30,780 bases of DNA from an uncultured Collinsella sp. (GTDB lineage: Bacteria; Actinomycetota; Coriobacteriia; Coriobacteriales; Coriobacteriaceae): NCBI GenBank assembly GCA_902489955.1, contig CABUBY010000007.1, positions 1-30,780 of the forward strand, given 5' to 3'. Shown in pieces: positions 6,612 to 15,783 of the stretch; position 1 is the stretch's first letter; each line of letters starts with the position of its first letter. A model generated the notes under the pieces. The model was given only the letters and a program-made list of their open reading frames with translations, ran no database searches and was not told the origin of the DNA. Position numbers and translations under genes: made by a program.

Positions 6612-6631
6612 ACACAAGGAAGAAGGATTGA

Positions 6632-8959
6632 ATGGCGGATTCTCAGATCCATGTCGCGCTTGCGGGTAACCCCAACTGCGGCAAGACCACGCTTTTCAAC
6701 CTGATCACCGGCGCCAACGGCTACGTTGGCAACTGGCCCGGCGTCACGGTTGAGAAAAAGGAAGCCAAGCTCCTAAGCGACAAGAACGTTACCATCACGG
6801 ACCTCCCTGGCATCTACTCGCTTTCCCCCTACAGCCCCGAGGAGCAATGCTCGCGCGATTACCTCATGAGCGGCGAGCCCGATGTCGTCGTCCAGGTGGT
6901 CGACGCCACCAACCTCGAGCGCAACCTGTACCTGGCGCTTCAGGTTATCGAGACCGGCCTGCCCGTGGTCGTTGCCCTCAACATGGCCGACTTGGTCGAG
7001 AAGAACGGCGACAAGATCGACACGGACAAGCTCTCCAAGAAGCTCGGCTGCCCGGTCATGATGATCTCGGCCCTTAAGAACAAGGGCATCAAGGAGCTGT
7101 TCGAGCAGGTTAAGAAGTCCGCTGCTTCCAAGGGCGAGGTGCCGGAGCACAAGTTCGATTCTTCCATTGAGGACGTTCTGGACCACATCGAAAACAACCT
7201 GCCGGCAAGCGTTCCCGCTAACAAGCGTCGCTACTACGCGGTCAAACTGTTTGAGCGCGACGCGGACGCCTGCAAGCTCATCAACCTCACCAAGGAGAAG
7301 GCCGCTCGCGTGGAGGAGCTGGTCGCCCAGTGCGAGCAGGACTGCGACGACGACGCCGAGTCCATCATTACCGGCGAGCGTTACGGCGTGATTGCCCACA
7401 TCATTGACGAGTGCCTCACCAAGGCTCCGGCCAAGATGAGCACCTCCGAGAAGATTGACCGCGTGGTTACCAACCGTATCCTGGGCCTGCCGATCTTTGT
7501 GGTCATCATGTTCTGCGTGTACTACATCGCCGTCTCCACCCTGGGCGGCACGGTGACCGACTTCACCAACGACCAGCTCTTCGGTACCGACGGTTGGTAC
7601 GTGCTCGGTCAGGGCCGCGATGCCTACGACGCTGCCGTCGAGGCCGCGGGCGACAATGCCGACTCGGTCGACCCGGCACAGTACGGTCCCTATGTCCCGG
7701 GTATCACCACCGCGGTGCATAACGCTCTTGTGGCGGGTGGCACCGAGGACGGCGGTCTTGTCGATTCGCTGGTCTGTGACGGTATCGTGGCCGGCATCGG
7801 CGCCATCATGGGCTTTGTCCCGCAGATGTTCTTGCTGTTCGTGATGCTGTCCTTCCTGGAGGACTGCGGCTACATGGCCCGCGTCGCCTTCATCATGGAC
7901 CGCGTGTTCCGCCGCTTTGGCCTGTCCGGTAAGTCCTTTATCCCCATGCTCGTGACCTCGGGCTGCGGCGTTCCCGGCGTCATGGCCACCAAGACCATCG
8001 AGAACGAGAAGGACCGCCGTATGACGGTCATGACCACCACGTTTATTCCCTGTGGCGCCAAGCTGCCGATCATCGCCCTGCTCATGGGTTCCATCATCGG
8101 CGATTCTTCCACCACCGCCGCGTGGATCAGTCCGCTCTTCTACTTCCTGGGCGTCTTTGCCGTCGTCGCCTCGGGCCTCATGCTCAAAAAGACCAAGCTC
8201 TTCGCCGGTCGCCCGACGCCGTTCGTTATGGAGCTTCCTGCCTACCACTTCCCGGCGATCCGCTCTTGGGCGCTGCACGTGTGGGAGCGCTGCTGGGCCT
8301 TTATCAAGAAGGCCGGCACGGTCATCTTCGCGTCCACTGTCGTGGTTTGGTTCCTGTCCAACTTTGGTAGCTACAACGGTTCCTTTGGCTACCTGCCCGC
8401 GATGGACGGCATCTCCGAGGAGTTCATGGACTACTCCGTGCTTGCCATGCTCGGCAACCTGGTCTCCTGGATCTTCGCCCCGCTTGGCTTTAGCACCTGG
8501 CAGGCAACAGCGCTGTCCGTCTCGGGCCTTGTCGCCAAGGAGAACGTCGTCGCCACCGCCGGCTCGCTGCTGTCCGTTGCCGACGCGGGCGAGACCGACC
8601 CGAGCCTGTGGACCGCGTTTGCCGGCATGTTCCCCACCATGGGCGCTTGCGTCGCCTTTGGCGCGTTCAACCTGCTGTGCGCTCCGTGCTTTGCTGCCAT
8701 GGGTGCCATCCGCAACCAGATGGATTCCGGCAAGTGGTTCGCGATTGCCATTGGCTACGAGTGCGCCTTCGCTTGGGTGATCGGCCTGTTCATCAACCAG
8801 TTCTACAACCTGCTTGTTCTGGGTCAGTTTGGTATCTGGACGGTTGTGGCTATCGTGCTGCTGGTTGCGATGCTCTTCCAGATCTTCCGTCCCATGCCCA
8901 AACACGCATGGACCGATGAGGACGAGACCAACACTGCTTCCGCCGCAGTTTCCGCTTAA
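6632..8959 (+). CDS. feoB: FeoB ferrous iron transporter
   Basis: Inner-membrane Fe(II) transporter with a cytosolic G-protein domain, 775 aa (E. coli 773). The N-terminal GTPase shows G1 GNPNCGKTT (residues 12-20), G3 DLPG (57-60), G4 NMAD (117-120) and a SALKNKG G5-like motif, followed by a helical GDI-like domain to about residue 260. The membrane half has the two Gate regions with conserved Cys: GCGVPGVMATKTI and CGAKLPIIALL. A soluble loop rich in Asp, Gly and Ala lies between the first and second membrane segments (about 315-375). The start follows AAGGAAGAAGG. It is coded with two feoA genes upstream and a FeoB-associated peptide downstream beyond a terminator. Confidence 0.98.
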   Translation: MADSQIHVALAGNPNCGKTTLFNLITGANGYVGNWPGVTVEKKEAKLLSDKNVTITDLPGIYSLSPYSPEEQCSRDYLMSGEPDVVVQVVDATNLERNLYLALQVIETGLPVVVALNMADLVEKNGDKIDTDKLSKKLGCPVMMISALKNKGIKELFEQVKKSAASKGEVPEHKFDSSIEDVLDHIENNLPASVPANKRRYYAVKLFERDADACKLINLTKEKAARVEELVAQCEQDCDDDAESIITGERYGVIAHIIDECLTKAPAKMSTSEKIDRVVTNRILGLPIFVVIMFCVYYIAVSTLGGTVTDFTNDQLFGTDGWYVLGQGRDAYDAAVEAAGDNADSVDPAQYGPYVPGITTAVHNALVAGGTEDGGLVDSLVCDGIVAGIGAIMGFVPQMFLLFVMLSFLEDCGYMARVAFIMDRVFRRFGLSGKSFIPMLVTSGCGVPGVMATKTIENEKDRRMTVMTTTFIPCGAKLPIIALLMGSIIGDSSTTAAWISPLFYFLGVFAVVASGLMLKKTKLFAGRPTPFVMELPAYHFPAIRSWALHVWERCWAFIKKAGTVIFASTVVVWFLSNFGSYNGSFGYLPAMDGISEEFMDYSVLAMLGNLVSWIFAPLGFSTWQATALSVSGLVAKENVVATAGSLLSVADAGETDPSLWTAFAGMFPTMGACVAFGAFNLLCAPCFAAMGAIRNQMDSGKWFAIAIGYECAFAWVIGLFINQFYNLLVLGQFGIWTVVAIVLLVAMLFQIFRPMPKHAWTDEDETNTASAAVSA

Positions 8960-8988
8960 GTCCGAATAAGGATTAACCCCTTTCCACG

Positions 8989-9021
8989 AGCCCGGGTGTC
9001 CCAGCGACACTCGGGCTTTTT
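8989..9021 (+). terminator. Terminator of the feo operon
   Basis: Twelve-bp stem AGCCCGGGTGTC / GACACTCGGGCT (8989-9000 with 9006-9017) with one G-T pair, a 5-nt loop and TTTTT. It lies 29 bp past the feoB stop. Confidence 0.92.
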
Positions 9022-9133
9022 GGTGGGGGAGATATGGCGTTTCCGCAGATAAAACCGACCAAAATAAAACGTCCCTATTTGGTAGGTGGAGAATGGGGTA
9101 AAGTAAGTGATGGCTAACTAGAGGAGGCTTGCT

Positions 9134-9334
9134 ATGGCACCTATCGATATTGTTGTACTGGCTGTTATCGGTATTGCGTTTGTCGCCGTGTGCGTGCGTA
9201 TCTACCGCAAGGGCACCTGCGCCGACTGCGCTCAGGGTGGCGTTTGCACGGGGCATTGCTCCAACAAAAAGACGTGCGCCGCACTTAAGGGCGTAGACAA
9301 AATCGCCGAAGACTTGGGTCGCGGTATCAAATAA
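9134..9334 (+). CDS. FeoB-associated Cys-rich membrane protein
   Basis: A 66-aa protein with one N-terminal membrane helix (residues about 4-22, IDIVVLAVIGIAFVAVCV) followed by a short cytoplasmic Cys-rich tail: C20, C29, C32, C38, C42 and C48, including CADC. This layout fits the FeoB-associated Cys-rich family (Pfam FeoB_associated), thought to assist FeoB, possibly by handling iron at the membrane; no enzyme activity is known. An AGAGGAGG site precedes the ATG. It is separated from feoB by a terminator and about 110 bp, so it probably has some independent transcription, although no strong promoter could be assigned. Confidence 0.88.
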   Translation: MAPIDIVVLAVIGIAFVAVCVRIYRKGTCADCAQGGVCTGHCSNKKTCAALKGVDKIAEDLGRGIK

Positions 9335-9347
9335 GGTCCAGACATCC

Positions 9348-9382
9348 AAGCGCCTCGCGAGCATCCGTTCGCGGGGCGCTTT
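9348..9382 (+). terminator. Terminator-like hairpin after the FeoB-associated gene
   Basis: Thirteen-bp stem AAGCGCCTCGCGA / TCGCGGGGCGCTT (9348-9360 with 9369-9381), one G-T pair, 8-nt loop. Only three Ts follow, so it may be leaky. Confidence 0.7.
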
Positions 9383-9478
9383 GCGCATTTGAGGGAGAGC
9401 ACGGCGAGTCGAAGAGTATTTTTGGGGTATCGTTAACTGGACTATTAATTGGCAACTTATCTATAACGGAGTAACCGC

Positions 9479-10558
9479 ATGAGCGCTCGCGTAACCATGA
9501 AGGACATAGCCGCCGAGCTTGGCGTTTCCATCAATACCGTGCACAAGGCCCTGACGGGAAAGGCCGGCGTGAGCGAATCCGTGCGCGCCAAGGTGAATGC
9601 TAAGGCCGAGGCTATGGGTTACCATCGCAATACGAGTGCCTCGAGCCTGCGCCGCAAGGATATCAACCTGGTGTTTTGCCTGCCCCGCGCATCGCGCGAG
9701 GGGGCGTACTTTTTCCGTTACCTTTGGGAAGGCTGCAATCGTTTTGAGCAGGAGGTGGTCGACCAGGGCATTACGGTTGAGCGCGTTGAATTTGGCGTGG
9801 GCGGCTACGCCGATGCGCTCGAGCAGATTGATGAGCGCCTGCAGGTAGGCGAGAAGATTGATGGCCTGCTTGCCTATGTTCCGGGCAATGACCGCGCGAC
9901 CGAGCTCCTGAGACAGATTGCCGAGGCAGGCGTGACAATCGAGCTCGTCGACGGCGACCGCCCGCACCTCGATCGCTTGGGTGCGAGCTTGGCCGACTAT
10001 TCGACGGCAGGCAGCCTTATGGCTGAGCAGGCGGCAAATCTGGCCCACGCTTCTGGGGCTGACGCCCGCGTGCTCCTGTTGGCGGGCGACCCCTATACCG
10101 ATTCACACTATCTGACCGCCCGCGCCTTTCACAATTACCTGCGCGAACACGATATTCCATGGCAAGTTGAGGACCTTGCCGGCGCCCATGCGCAAGTCAA
10201 ACAGCTCGAGCGCGAGCTTGAGCAGCGCTTGAGTGCGCCGAATGCTCCCGAGCTCATCTGTAGCGTTTTTGCCGTTGGTTCCGAGGTAGTCGCCAACGCG
10301 CTTGTTTCGAGCGGCAAGGCCGGCAAGGTCATGGTAATCGGCAACGACCTGTTCCCCGAGAGCGCCTTGGCCTTGCGTCGTGGCATCTTTACCAATATTG
10401 TCTATAAAGACCCGGTGAGCCTGGCCTACCGCGGTGCCAAGACCTTGGGCGAGTATTTGCTGTGGGGTAAAACTCCGGCGGAGCCCGTGCAGAAGGGCGC
10501 TGTGGAGATGGTGTTTGCCAGCAACGTTGACCGTTACTGCAAACTCGCCGGAATCTAA
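9479..10558 (+). CDS. LacI-family regulator, predicted controller of the pectin/uronate genes
   Basis: A 359-aa regulator with an N-terminal LacI helix-turn-helix (residues 6-30: VTMKDIAAELGVSINTVHKALTG), a hinge region to about 60, and a periplasmic-binding-protein-like effector domain (about 65-355, with IDGLLAYVPGND, RVLLLAGDPYTDSHY and VMVIGNDLFPESALALRRG). An AACGGAG site precedes the ATG. It lies directly upstream of uxaC. The palindrome GGTGAACGTTCACC recurs before uxaC, the transporter and the GH105 gene and has the LacI-type form with a central CG, so this protein is the natural candidate to bind it. No copy lies before its own gene, suggesting it is not autoregulated. The inducer is probably a uronate or pathway intermediate, by inference. 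Confidence 0.9.
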   Translation: MSARVTMKDIAAELGVSINTVHKALTGKAGVSESVRAKVNAKAEAMGYHRNTSASSLRRKDINLVFCLPRASREGAYFFRYLWEGCNRFEQEVVDQGITVERVEFGVGGYADALEQIDERLQVGEKIDGLLAYVPGNDRATELLRQIAEAGVTIELVDGDRPHLDRLGASLADYSTAGSLMAEQAANLAHASGADARVLLLAGDPYTDSHYLTARAFHNYLREHDIPWQVEDLAGAHAQVKQLERELEQRLSAPNAPELICSVFAVGSEVVANALVSSGKAGKVMVIGNDLFPESALALRRGIFTNIVYKDPVSLAYRGAKTLGEYLLWGKTPAEPVQKGAVEMVFASNVDRYCKLAGI

Positions 10559-10620
10559 TGCGTTTAGTGAGTTCCCTATTTGCCGCGTACTTTTTGGTAG
10601 GGGTATCGAAAAGCTGTTTC

Positions 10621-10663
10621 GAAGGCCACTGATGGCGAATCTGCCGTCAGCGGCCTTTCTTTG
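10621..10663 (+). terminator. Terminator of the LacI-family gene
   Basis: AAGGCCACTGA / TCAGCGGCCTT (10622-10632 with 10647-10657), one mismatch, then TTCTTTG. It separates the regulator gene from the uxaC promoter, so the two are transcribed independently. Confidence 0.75.
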
Positions 10664-10739
10664 TGTCGATCTAACGCGGGATTCATGGCCTTGGTAACCG
10701 TTAAGCGGCCAAAACCTACCGCTCACCCCGTGATGGTTA

Positions 10740-10791
10740 GGTGAACGTTCACCCAAAAACGATTTTTGAACTAAGATGGTGAACGTTCACC
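10740..10791 (+). promoter_or_regulatory. uxaC promoter with two perfect LacI-type operators
   Basis: GGTGAACGTTCACC occurs twice, as exact 14-bp palindromes at 10740-10753 and 10778-10791, 38 bp apart centre to centre. A promoter fits between them: -35 TTCACC (10748-10753, inside operator 1), an 18-bp spacer and -10 TAAGAT (10772-10777). Operator 2 then covers the expected transcription start. An ATG at 10776 lies inside this region and is not the uxaC start. The rest of the 10559-10844 gap holds the lacI terminator and nothing else I can name. Confidence 0.85.
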
Positions 10792-10844
10792 TAGAGGATA
10801 ACGAGCGCATCGTGCGCCCGCTCCGCCAACAAAGGGGTTGTTTG

Positions 10845-12272
10845 ATGAAAAACTTCATGGACGATCAGGATTTTCTGCTGAGCACCAAGACCGGCGAGGA
10901 GCTGTTCCACAACTTTGCCGAGGGCATGCCCATCGTCGACTACCACTGCCACATTTCTCCCAAGGAGATTTGGGAGGACAAGCGTTTCGAGAACATCACC
11001 GAGGTTTGGCTGGGCGGCGACCACTACAAGTGGCGCCTGATGCGTGCCAACGGCGTCGACGAGCGCTTTATCACTGGCGACGCCCCTGCTCGCGAGAAGT
11101 TCCAAAAGTGGGCCGAGACCCTGGGTCGCTGCGTCGGCAACCCCGTCTTTGAGTGGAGCCACCTGGAGCTTAAGCGCTACTTTGGCTACGAGGGCGTCCT
11201 CAACGGCAAGACTGCCCAGGAGGTTTGGGACCTTGCCAACGCCAAGCTCGCCGAGGCCAGTTTCACCTGCCGCAACCTGATCAAGCAGTCCAATGTCCGC
11301 ATGATCTGCACTACTGACGACCCCGCCGACAGCTTTGAGTGGCACAAAAAGATTGCAGCCGACGACAGCTTTGACGTTCAGGTCGTTCCCGCCATGCGCC
11401 CCGACGCCGCCCTGCGCATCGAGCGTGGCCAGGAGTTTGCCGACTACTGCAGGCACCTCTCCGAGGCTGCCGGCGTTGAGGTCAGCGACTTCGAGGGCAT
11501 GAAGTCCGCTATTTCCAAGCGCTACGACGTTGCTCACGAGCTGGGCTGCCGCGCCTCCGACCACGCACTCGATTACGTCATGTACGTCCCGGCTACCGCC
11601 GACGAGATCGAGGCCATCTTTGCCAAGGGCCTGGCTGCTGAGCCGCTCACCGAGGAAGAAGTCCTCAAGTACAAGACTGCCTTTATGCAGTTCGTTGCCG
11701 GTGAGTATGTCCGTCTGGGCTGGGCCATGCAGCTGCACTTTGGCTGCAAGCGCGACAACAACCGCGCCATGTTCGCCAAGCTCGGTCCCGACACCGGCTA
11801 CGACTGCATCTCCAACTACACGCCGTCCGACCAGCTCGCCGATTTCCTCAACTCCATCCAGGAGACCTGCGGCCTGCCCAAGACCATCCTGTACAGCCTG
11901 AACCCCATCGATAACACCATGATCGATACCGTCATGGGCTGCTTCCAGGAGGCTCCGACCGCCGGTAAGATCCAGAACGGCTCCGCCTGGTGGTTCAACG
12001 ACAACGAGGTCGGCATGCGCGAGCAACTCACGGCTCTGGCTAACGAGGGCGTGCTGGGCAACTTTGTGGGCATGCTTACCGACTCCCGCTCTTTCCTGTC
12101 CTATCCGCGCCACGAGTACTTCCGTCGCGTGCTGTGCAGCGTGATCGGCGAGTGGGTCGAGCAGGGCAAGTACCCGGCCGACATGGAGCTACTGGGCGAG
12201 GTTGTACGCGACATCAGCTACAACAATGCGGTCCGCTACTTTGGCTTTGACCTGGACACCGTCGAGGCCTAA
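10845..12272 (+). CDS. uxaC: Uronate isomerase (glucuronate/galacturonate isomerase)
   Basis: Amidohydrolase-fold cytoplasmic enzyme that converts D-galacturonate to D-tagaturonate and D-glucuronate to D-fructuronate. The 475-aa length matches E. coli UxaC (470). The metal-site motif DYHCHISPKEIW (His34 and His36) is near the N-terminus, and the C-terminal part has LTDSRSFLSYPRHEYFRR, typical of the family. I chose the ATG at 10845 (MKNFMDDQDF) because AAAGGGG lies upstream; the longer open frame starts inside the operator. It opens a uxaC-uxaB-uxaA run with gaps of 96 and 81 bp, each holding a stem-loop. It is the entry step for galacturonate released by the downstream polygalacturonase. Confidence 0.97.
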   Translation: MKNFMDDQDFLLSTKTGEELFHNFAEGMPIVDYHCHISPKEIWEDKRFENITEVWLGGDHYKWRLMRANGVDERFITGDAPAREKFQKWAETLGRCVGNPVFEWSHLELKRYFGYEGVLNGKTAQEVWDLANAKLAEASFTCRNLIKQSNVRMICTTDDPADSFEWHKKIAADDSFDVQVVPAMRPDAALRIERGQEFADYCRHLSEAAGVEVSDFEGMKSAISKRYDVAHELGCRASDHALDYVMYVPATADEIEAIFAKGLAAEPLTEEEVLKYKTAFMQFVAGEYVRLGWAMQLHFGCKRDNNRAMFAKLGPDTGYDCISNYTPSDQLADFLNSIQETCGLPKTILYSLNPIDNTMIDTVMGCFQEAPTAGKIQNGSAWWFNDNEVGMREQLTALANEGVLGNFVGMLTDSRSFLSYPRHEYFRRVLCSVIGEWVEQGKYPADMELLGEVVRDISYNNAVRYFGFDLDTVEA

Positions 12273-12298
12273 GCCCGCATCAAATCACATCGAACTCG

Positions 12299-12326
12299 GG
12301 AGCGCCGTTGCCACACGCGGCGCCCC
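12299..12326 (+). other. Intercistronic stem-loop between uxaC and uxaB
   Basis: GGAGCGCCG / CGGCGCCCC (12299-12307 with 12318-12326), one mismatch, 10-nt loop, followed by TGTTTTGC. It could be a leaky terminator or an RNA processing/stability element that sets the ratio of UxaC to UxaB. Confidence 0.55.
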
Positions 12327-12368
12327 TGTTTTGCTTGCACGCTAACAGCTATCTAAGGAGAGACACAG

Positions 12369-13883
12369 ATGGAGAACATCAGCTACGATGCGCTCGAGAA
12401 GATCGGCTACAAGGGCTATTTGCTGCCCAAGGATGCTCCCGAGAAGGTTCTGCAGTTTGGCGAGGGCAATTTCCTGCGCGCCTTCGTCGACCGTTTCTTT
12501 GACATGGGCAACGAGGCCACCGGCTGGAACGGCAAGGTCGTCATGGTGCAGCCCATCAGCGGTGCCTTTGGCTTTGCCGACGGTATCAATGCCCAGGACG
12601 ACCTGTACACCGTGCTGGTGCGCGGCAAGGAGAACGGCAACACGGTTGACGAGTCACGCGTGATCAGCGCCTGCAGCCGCTGCCTTAACCCGTATCGTGA
12701 GGACGACTATCGCGCCATGATGGAGGTCGCCGTCTCCGACGACCTAGAGATCATCGTCTCCAACACCACCGAGGCCGGTATCGCCTATGACCCGTCCTGC
12801 AAGGCCGACGACATGCCACCTGCGAGCTTCCCCGCCAAGCTTGCCCAGGTGCTCCACACCCGCTGGGCTGCCGGTAAGCCGGGCGTCATCGTCCTCGCCT
12901 GCGAGCTCATCGATCACAACGGCGAGGAGTTGCTGCGCATCATGAACCAGTATGTGAGCGACTGGGGCTGGGAGGACGAGTTTGCGCAGTGGATGGCTAA
13001 CGACTGCACCGTCTGCACCACGCTCGTCGACACCATCGTCCCCGGCCGCATCCGCGATCCTAAGGAGGCCGCGGCGGTTGCCGAGCGTCTGGGCTACGAG
13101 GATCCCTTCCTGGCCGTGCGCGAGCCCTTCCAGATGTGGGGCATCCAGGGCGACGAGTCGCTTGCCGAGAAGCTTCCCTTTGTGAAGGCTGGTCTTCCGG
13201 GTGTCTTTGTGACTCCCGACGTCACCCCGTACAAAAAGCGCAAGGTCCGCATCCTCAACGGTGCCCATACCGCCTTCGTTCCGGGTTCCTGGGTTGCCGG
13301 CTTTGATATCGTGCGCGACTGCATGCATGACGAGACCATTCGCGGCTTCATGAACACCATGCTCTACGACGAGGTCATTCCGACGCTTGCCGCCGACTTG
13401 GATGTCGAGGACTGCAAGGCCTTTGCCGCCGCCGTCGAAAACCGCTTCGACAACCCGTTTATTGATCATGCGCTGCTCTCCATCTGCCTCAACTCCACGG
13501 CTAAGTGGCGCGCTCGCGACCTGCCCACGCTCAAGGACTACGTTGCCGAGACCGGCAACCTGCCCAAGTGCCTGGCGACGAGCCTCGCTACCCTCATCTC
13601 CTTCTACACGCAGGAGCTCGTGTCCCGCGAGGGCGACGGCCTGCACCTGCGTCGCTCCGACGGCACCGAGTACACCGCTCAGGACGACGCCTTCGTACTC
13701 GATTTCTACGCCGCCCACGCCGGTGCCGACGATGCCCAGCTGGTGCACGACGTGCTCACCAACGAGCAGATGTGGGGCGAGGACCTTACGCAGATCGCCG
13801 GTCTTGAGGAGTTTGTCGTCAGTGCGCTCGCCGTCGTGCGCACCGAGGGTGCCAAGCAGGCCTTCGCCAACGCTCAGGCGTAA
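12369..13883 (+). CDS. uxaB: Tagaturonate reductase (altronate oxidoreductase)
   Basis: NADH-dependent long-chain mannitol dehydrogenase-family enzyme that reduces tagaturonate to altronate, 504 aa. The N-terminal KVLQFGEGNFLRAFVDRFFD is the UxaB signature and forms the start of the Rossmann domain; later come IIVSNTTEAGIAY and the catalytic segment KRKVRILNGAHTAF with its Lys/Asn/His residues. These features and the adjacent uxaA favour UxaB over the fructuronate reductase UxuB. A TAAGGAGAG site precedes the ATG. It takes the UxaC product and feeds UxaA. The other product of UxaC, fructuronate from glucuronate, would need UxuB, which is not here. Confidence 0.93.
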   Translation: MENISYDALEKIGYKGYLLPKDAPEKVLQFGEGNFLRAFVDRFFDMGNEATGWNGKVVMVQPISGAFGFADGINAQDDLYTVLVRGKENGNTVDESRVISACSRCLNPYREDDYRAMMEVAVSDDLEIIVSNTTEAGIAYDPSCKADDMPPASFPAKLAQVLHTRWAAGKPGVIVLACELIDHNGEELLRIMNQYVSDWGWEDEFAQWMANDCTVCTTLVDTIVPGRIRDPKEAAAVAERLGYEDPFLAVREPFQMWGIQGDESLAEKLPFVKAGLPGVFVTPDVTPYKKRKVRILNGAHTAFVPGSWVAGFDIVRDCMHDETIRGFMNTMLYDEVIPTLAADLDVEDCKAFAAAVENRFDNPFIDHALLSICLNSTAKWRARDLPTLKDYVAETGNLPKCLATSLATLISFYTQELVSREGDGLHLRRSDGTEYTAQDDAFVLDFYAAHAGADDAQLVHDVLTNEQMWGEDLTQIAGLEEFVVSALAVVRTEGAKQAFANAQA

Positions 13884-13894
13884 ATTTCCGGCGC

Positions 13895-13926
13895 AGACGC
13901 GGGCGCGGGACGGCGTGCCCGCGTCT
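13895..13926 (+). other. Intercistronic stem-loop between uxaB and uxaA
   Basis: Perfect 10-bp stem AGACGCGGGC / GCCCGCGTCT (13895-13904 with 13917-13926), 12-nt loop, no T-tract. Likely an RNA stability or processing element in the uxaCBA message. Confidence 0.6.
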
Positions 13927-13964
13927 CGACTTCTGCTCAACCTGTAGGGTTAGGACCATTTGCA

Positions 13965-15449
13965 ATGAACACTATCCAGATCAATCCGGCCGACAACGTG
14001 ATCGTCGCGCTGTCGCCGCTTGCCAAGGGCACCGCCGTCGCGGTTCCCGGGGTGGGCGAGGTCGTGGCCGCGGAGGATATTCCGCAGGGCCATAAGATGG
14101 CGGTGCGCTCGATTGCCGCCGGCGAGGACGTCATTAAGTACGGCCTTCCTATCGGACACGTGACGGGCGATGTCCAGCCCGGTCAGTGGCTCCACACGCA
14201 CAATGTGAAGACCAACCTTTCGGGCGAGGTCGAGTACACCTACAACCCCACGCATCCGGTCGTTGAGTCGGTTGAGCCCGAGACCTTTATGGGGTTCCGC
14301 CGCGCCGACGGTCGTGCCGCGACGCGCAACGAGCTGTGGATCATCCCCACGGTCGGCTGTGTCAACGAAGTCGCCCGTGCCATGTGCGAGCAGGCCCAGG
14401 ATCTGGTCGATGGCTCGCTGGAGGGCGTCTACTACTTCCCGCATCCGTTCGGTTGCTCGCAGACCGGCGCCGACCATGTCCAGACGCGTCGTCTGCTGGT
14501 GGCGCTCTCGCGTCACCCTAATGCGGCCGGCGTGCTGTTCCTGTCGCTCGGTTGCGAGAACTGCACACACCAGCAGGTGCTCGACGAGCTCGGTGACTTC
14601 GATCACGAGCGCGTTCGCTTTCTCACCTGCCAGGATGTAGCCGACGAGCAAATCGAGGGCCACAAGATTCTGGCCGAGCTGGCAGACCTGGCCAAGCAAG
14701 CCAAGCGTGAGCCCATTTTGGCCTCCGAGCTGGTTATTGGTCTTAAGTGCGGCGGCTCCGACGGTCTTTCGGGCATTACCGCCAACCCCACGATCGGTCG
14801 CGTGAGCGATATGGTCGTCGCCCGTGGCGGCACGTCGGTGCTTACCGAGGTGCCCGAGATGTTTGGCGCGGAGAGCATCCTGCTCGACCGTTGCGAGAAC
14901 GAGCAGGTCTTTAACGCTGCCTCCGACATGCTCAATGGATTTAAGGACTACTTTATTAGCCACGGCGAGGTCGTTTATGAGAACCCGAGTCCCGGCAACA
15001 AGGACGGCGGTATTACCACGCTCGAGGACAAGAGCTGCGGCTGCGTGCAAAAGGGCGGATCTGCCCCCATCGTCGACGTGCTGCCGTATGCCGGCCAGGC
15101 AACTAAACACGGCCTGAACATGCTGTGCGGTCCGGGCAACGACATGGTATCCACCACGGCGTTGACGGCTGCCGGCTGCCACGTGATTCTGTTCTCGACT
15201 GGCCGCGGCACACCGTTTGGCGCGCCGGTGCCTACGCTCAAGGTGTTCACCAATCAGCGTTTGTGTGACCACAAGGCCAACTGGATGGACTTTAACGCTG
15301 GCGTGATTGCCACAGGTGAGCGCACGCTCGACGAGGCAGCCCACGATCTGTACCAGCTGGTGCTGGAGACGGCGAGCGGTAAACTTACGAGTGCCGAGCG
15401 CCGTGGCTGTCACGAGATCAGTATCTGGAAGGACGGCGTCTGCCTGTAG
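13965..15449 (+). CDS. uxaA: Altronate dehydratase
   Basis: Dehydrates D-altronate to 2-keto-3-deoxygluconate, the last uronate-specific step. The 494-aa protein is the fused form: an N-terminal SAF-like domain (residues about 10-95, with AAGEDVIKYGLPIGHVTGD and a VHTHN-like WLHTHNVKTNL) and a long C-terminal catalytic domain with metal/Cys motifs such as FPHPFGCSQTGAD, SLGCENCTHQQ, GLKCGGSDGLSGITANP and EDKSCGCVQKGG. It starts with ATG behind TTAGGA. A strong terminator after it ends the uxaCBA unit before the transporter promoter. KdgK and KdgA, needed to split the product, must be encoded elsewhere. Confidence 0.96.
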   Translation: MNTIQINPADNVIVALSPLAKGTAVAVPGVGEVVAAEDIPQGHKMAVRSIAAGEDVIKYGLPIGHVTGDVQPGQWLHTHNVKTNLSGEVEYTYNPTHPVVESVEPETFMGFRRADGRAATRNELWIIPTVGCVNEVARAMCEQAQDLVDGSLEGVYYFPHPFGCSQTGADHVQTRRLLVALSRHPNAAGVLFLSLGCENCTHQQVLDELGDFDHERVRFLTCQDVADEQIEGHKILAELADLAKQAKREPILASELVIGLKCGGSDGLSGITANPTIGRVSDMVVARGGTSVLTEVPEMFGAESILLDRCENEQVFNAASDMLNGFKDYFISHGEVVYENPSPGNKDGGITTLEDKSCGCVQKGGSAPIVDVLPYAGQATKHGLNMLCGPGNDMVSTTALTAAGCHVILFSTGRGTPFGAPVPTLKVFTNQRLCDHKANWMDFNAGVIATGERTLDEAAHDLYQLVLETASGKLTSAERRGCHEISIWKDGVCL

Positions 15450-15481
15450 TGGCAAACAAGTCCGTATAGGGCGCTATTGAC

Positions 15482-15519
15482 CATGGCTCCGTCGGGAGTG
15501 TTCCCGGCGGGGCCATTTT
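15482..15519 (+). terminator. Terminator of uxaCBA
   Basis: Fifteen-bp stem ATGGCTCCGTCGGGA / TCCCGGCGGGGCCAT (15483-15497 with 15502-15516) with two G-T pairs, 4-nt loop and TTTTG. Confidence 0.9.
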
Positions 15520-15566
15520 GTTCTGTCTGTTATGGCGCGTCTTTATAGGGGCACGAGGGGCGAAAT

Positions 15567-15739
15567 AATAAACGTTCACCTAATTGCTCAAAAAGCATAA
15601 CCCAGTTAATGCCCCTGTAATCGAGATTGTTTCGAGTTATATATCCGTTCAGCGATAAAAAACGACCGTTCAAGGATATTATTCAAGTGAACGTTCACCT
15701 ATCATAAGTAATCGCGCATAATCTAGCTAAACGTTCACC
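15567..15739 (+). promoter_or_regulatory. Transporter promoter with three LacI-type operators
   Basis: Three copies of the palindrome lie in the 374-bp gap before the transporter: AATAAACGTTCACC (15567-15580, three mismatches), AGTGAACGTTCACC (15686-15699, one mismatch) and GCTAAACGTTCACC (15726-15739, two). All keep the right half AACGTTCACC. The last two are 40 bp apart and bracket a promoter: -35 TTCACC (15694-15699), a 17-bp spacer and -10 CATAAT (15717-15722). The first copy is 119 bp upstream and could act by looping. Between 15581 and 15685 I see only AT-rich DNA. Confidence 0.82.
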
Positions 15740-15783
15740 TTACCAGTGGACGACATACAGACAGACGTCGGTATGGACTCCAG

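Noticed and set aside
6773..9388. 871-codon open frame on the minus strand across feoB
   Set aside because: Antisense shadow of feoB; no recognisable domain and no ribosome binding site.
9400..9478. LacI-type operator before the LacI-family gene itself
   Set aside because: Searched for AACGTTCACC and its complement; only unrelated AT-rich sequence such as GTTAACT is present.
10776..10844. Upstream ATG start for uxaC
   Set aside because: It lies inside the second operator next to the predicted transcription start and has no ribosome binding site; the ATG at 10845 has AAAGGGG and a family-matching N-terminus.
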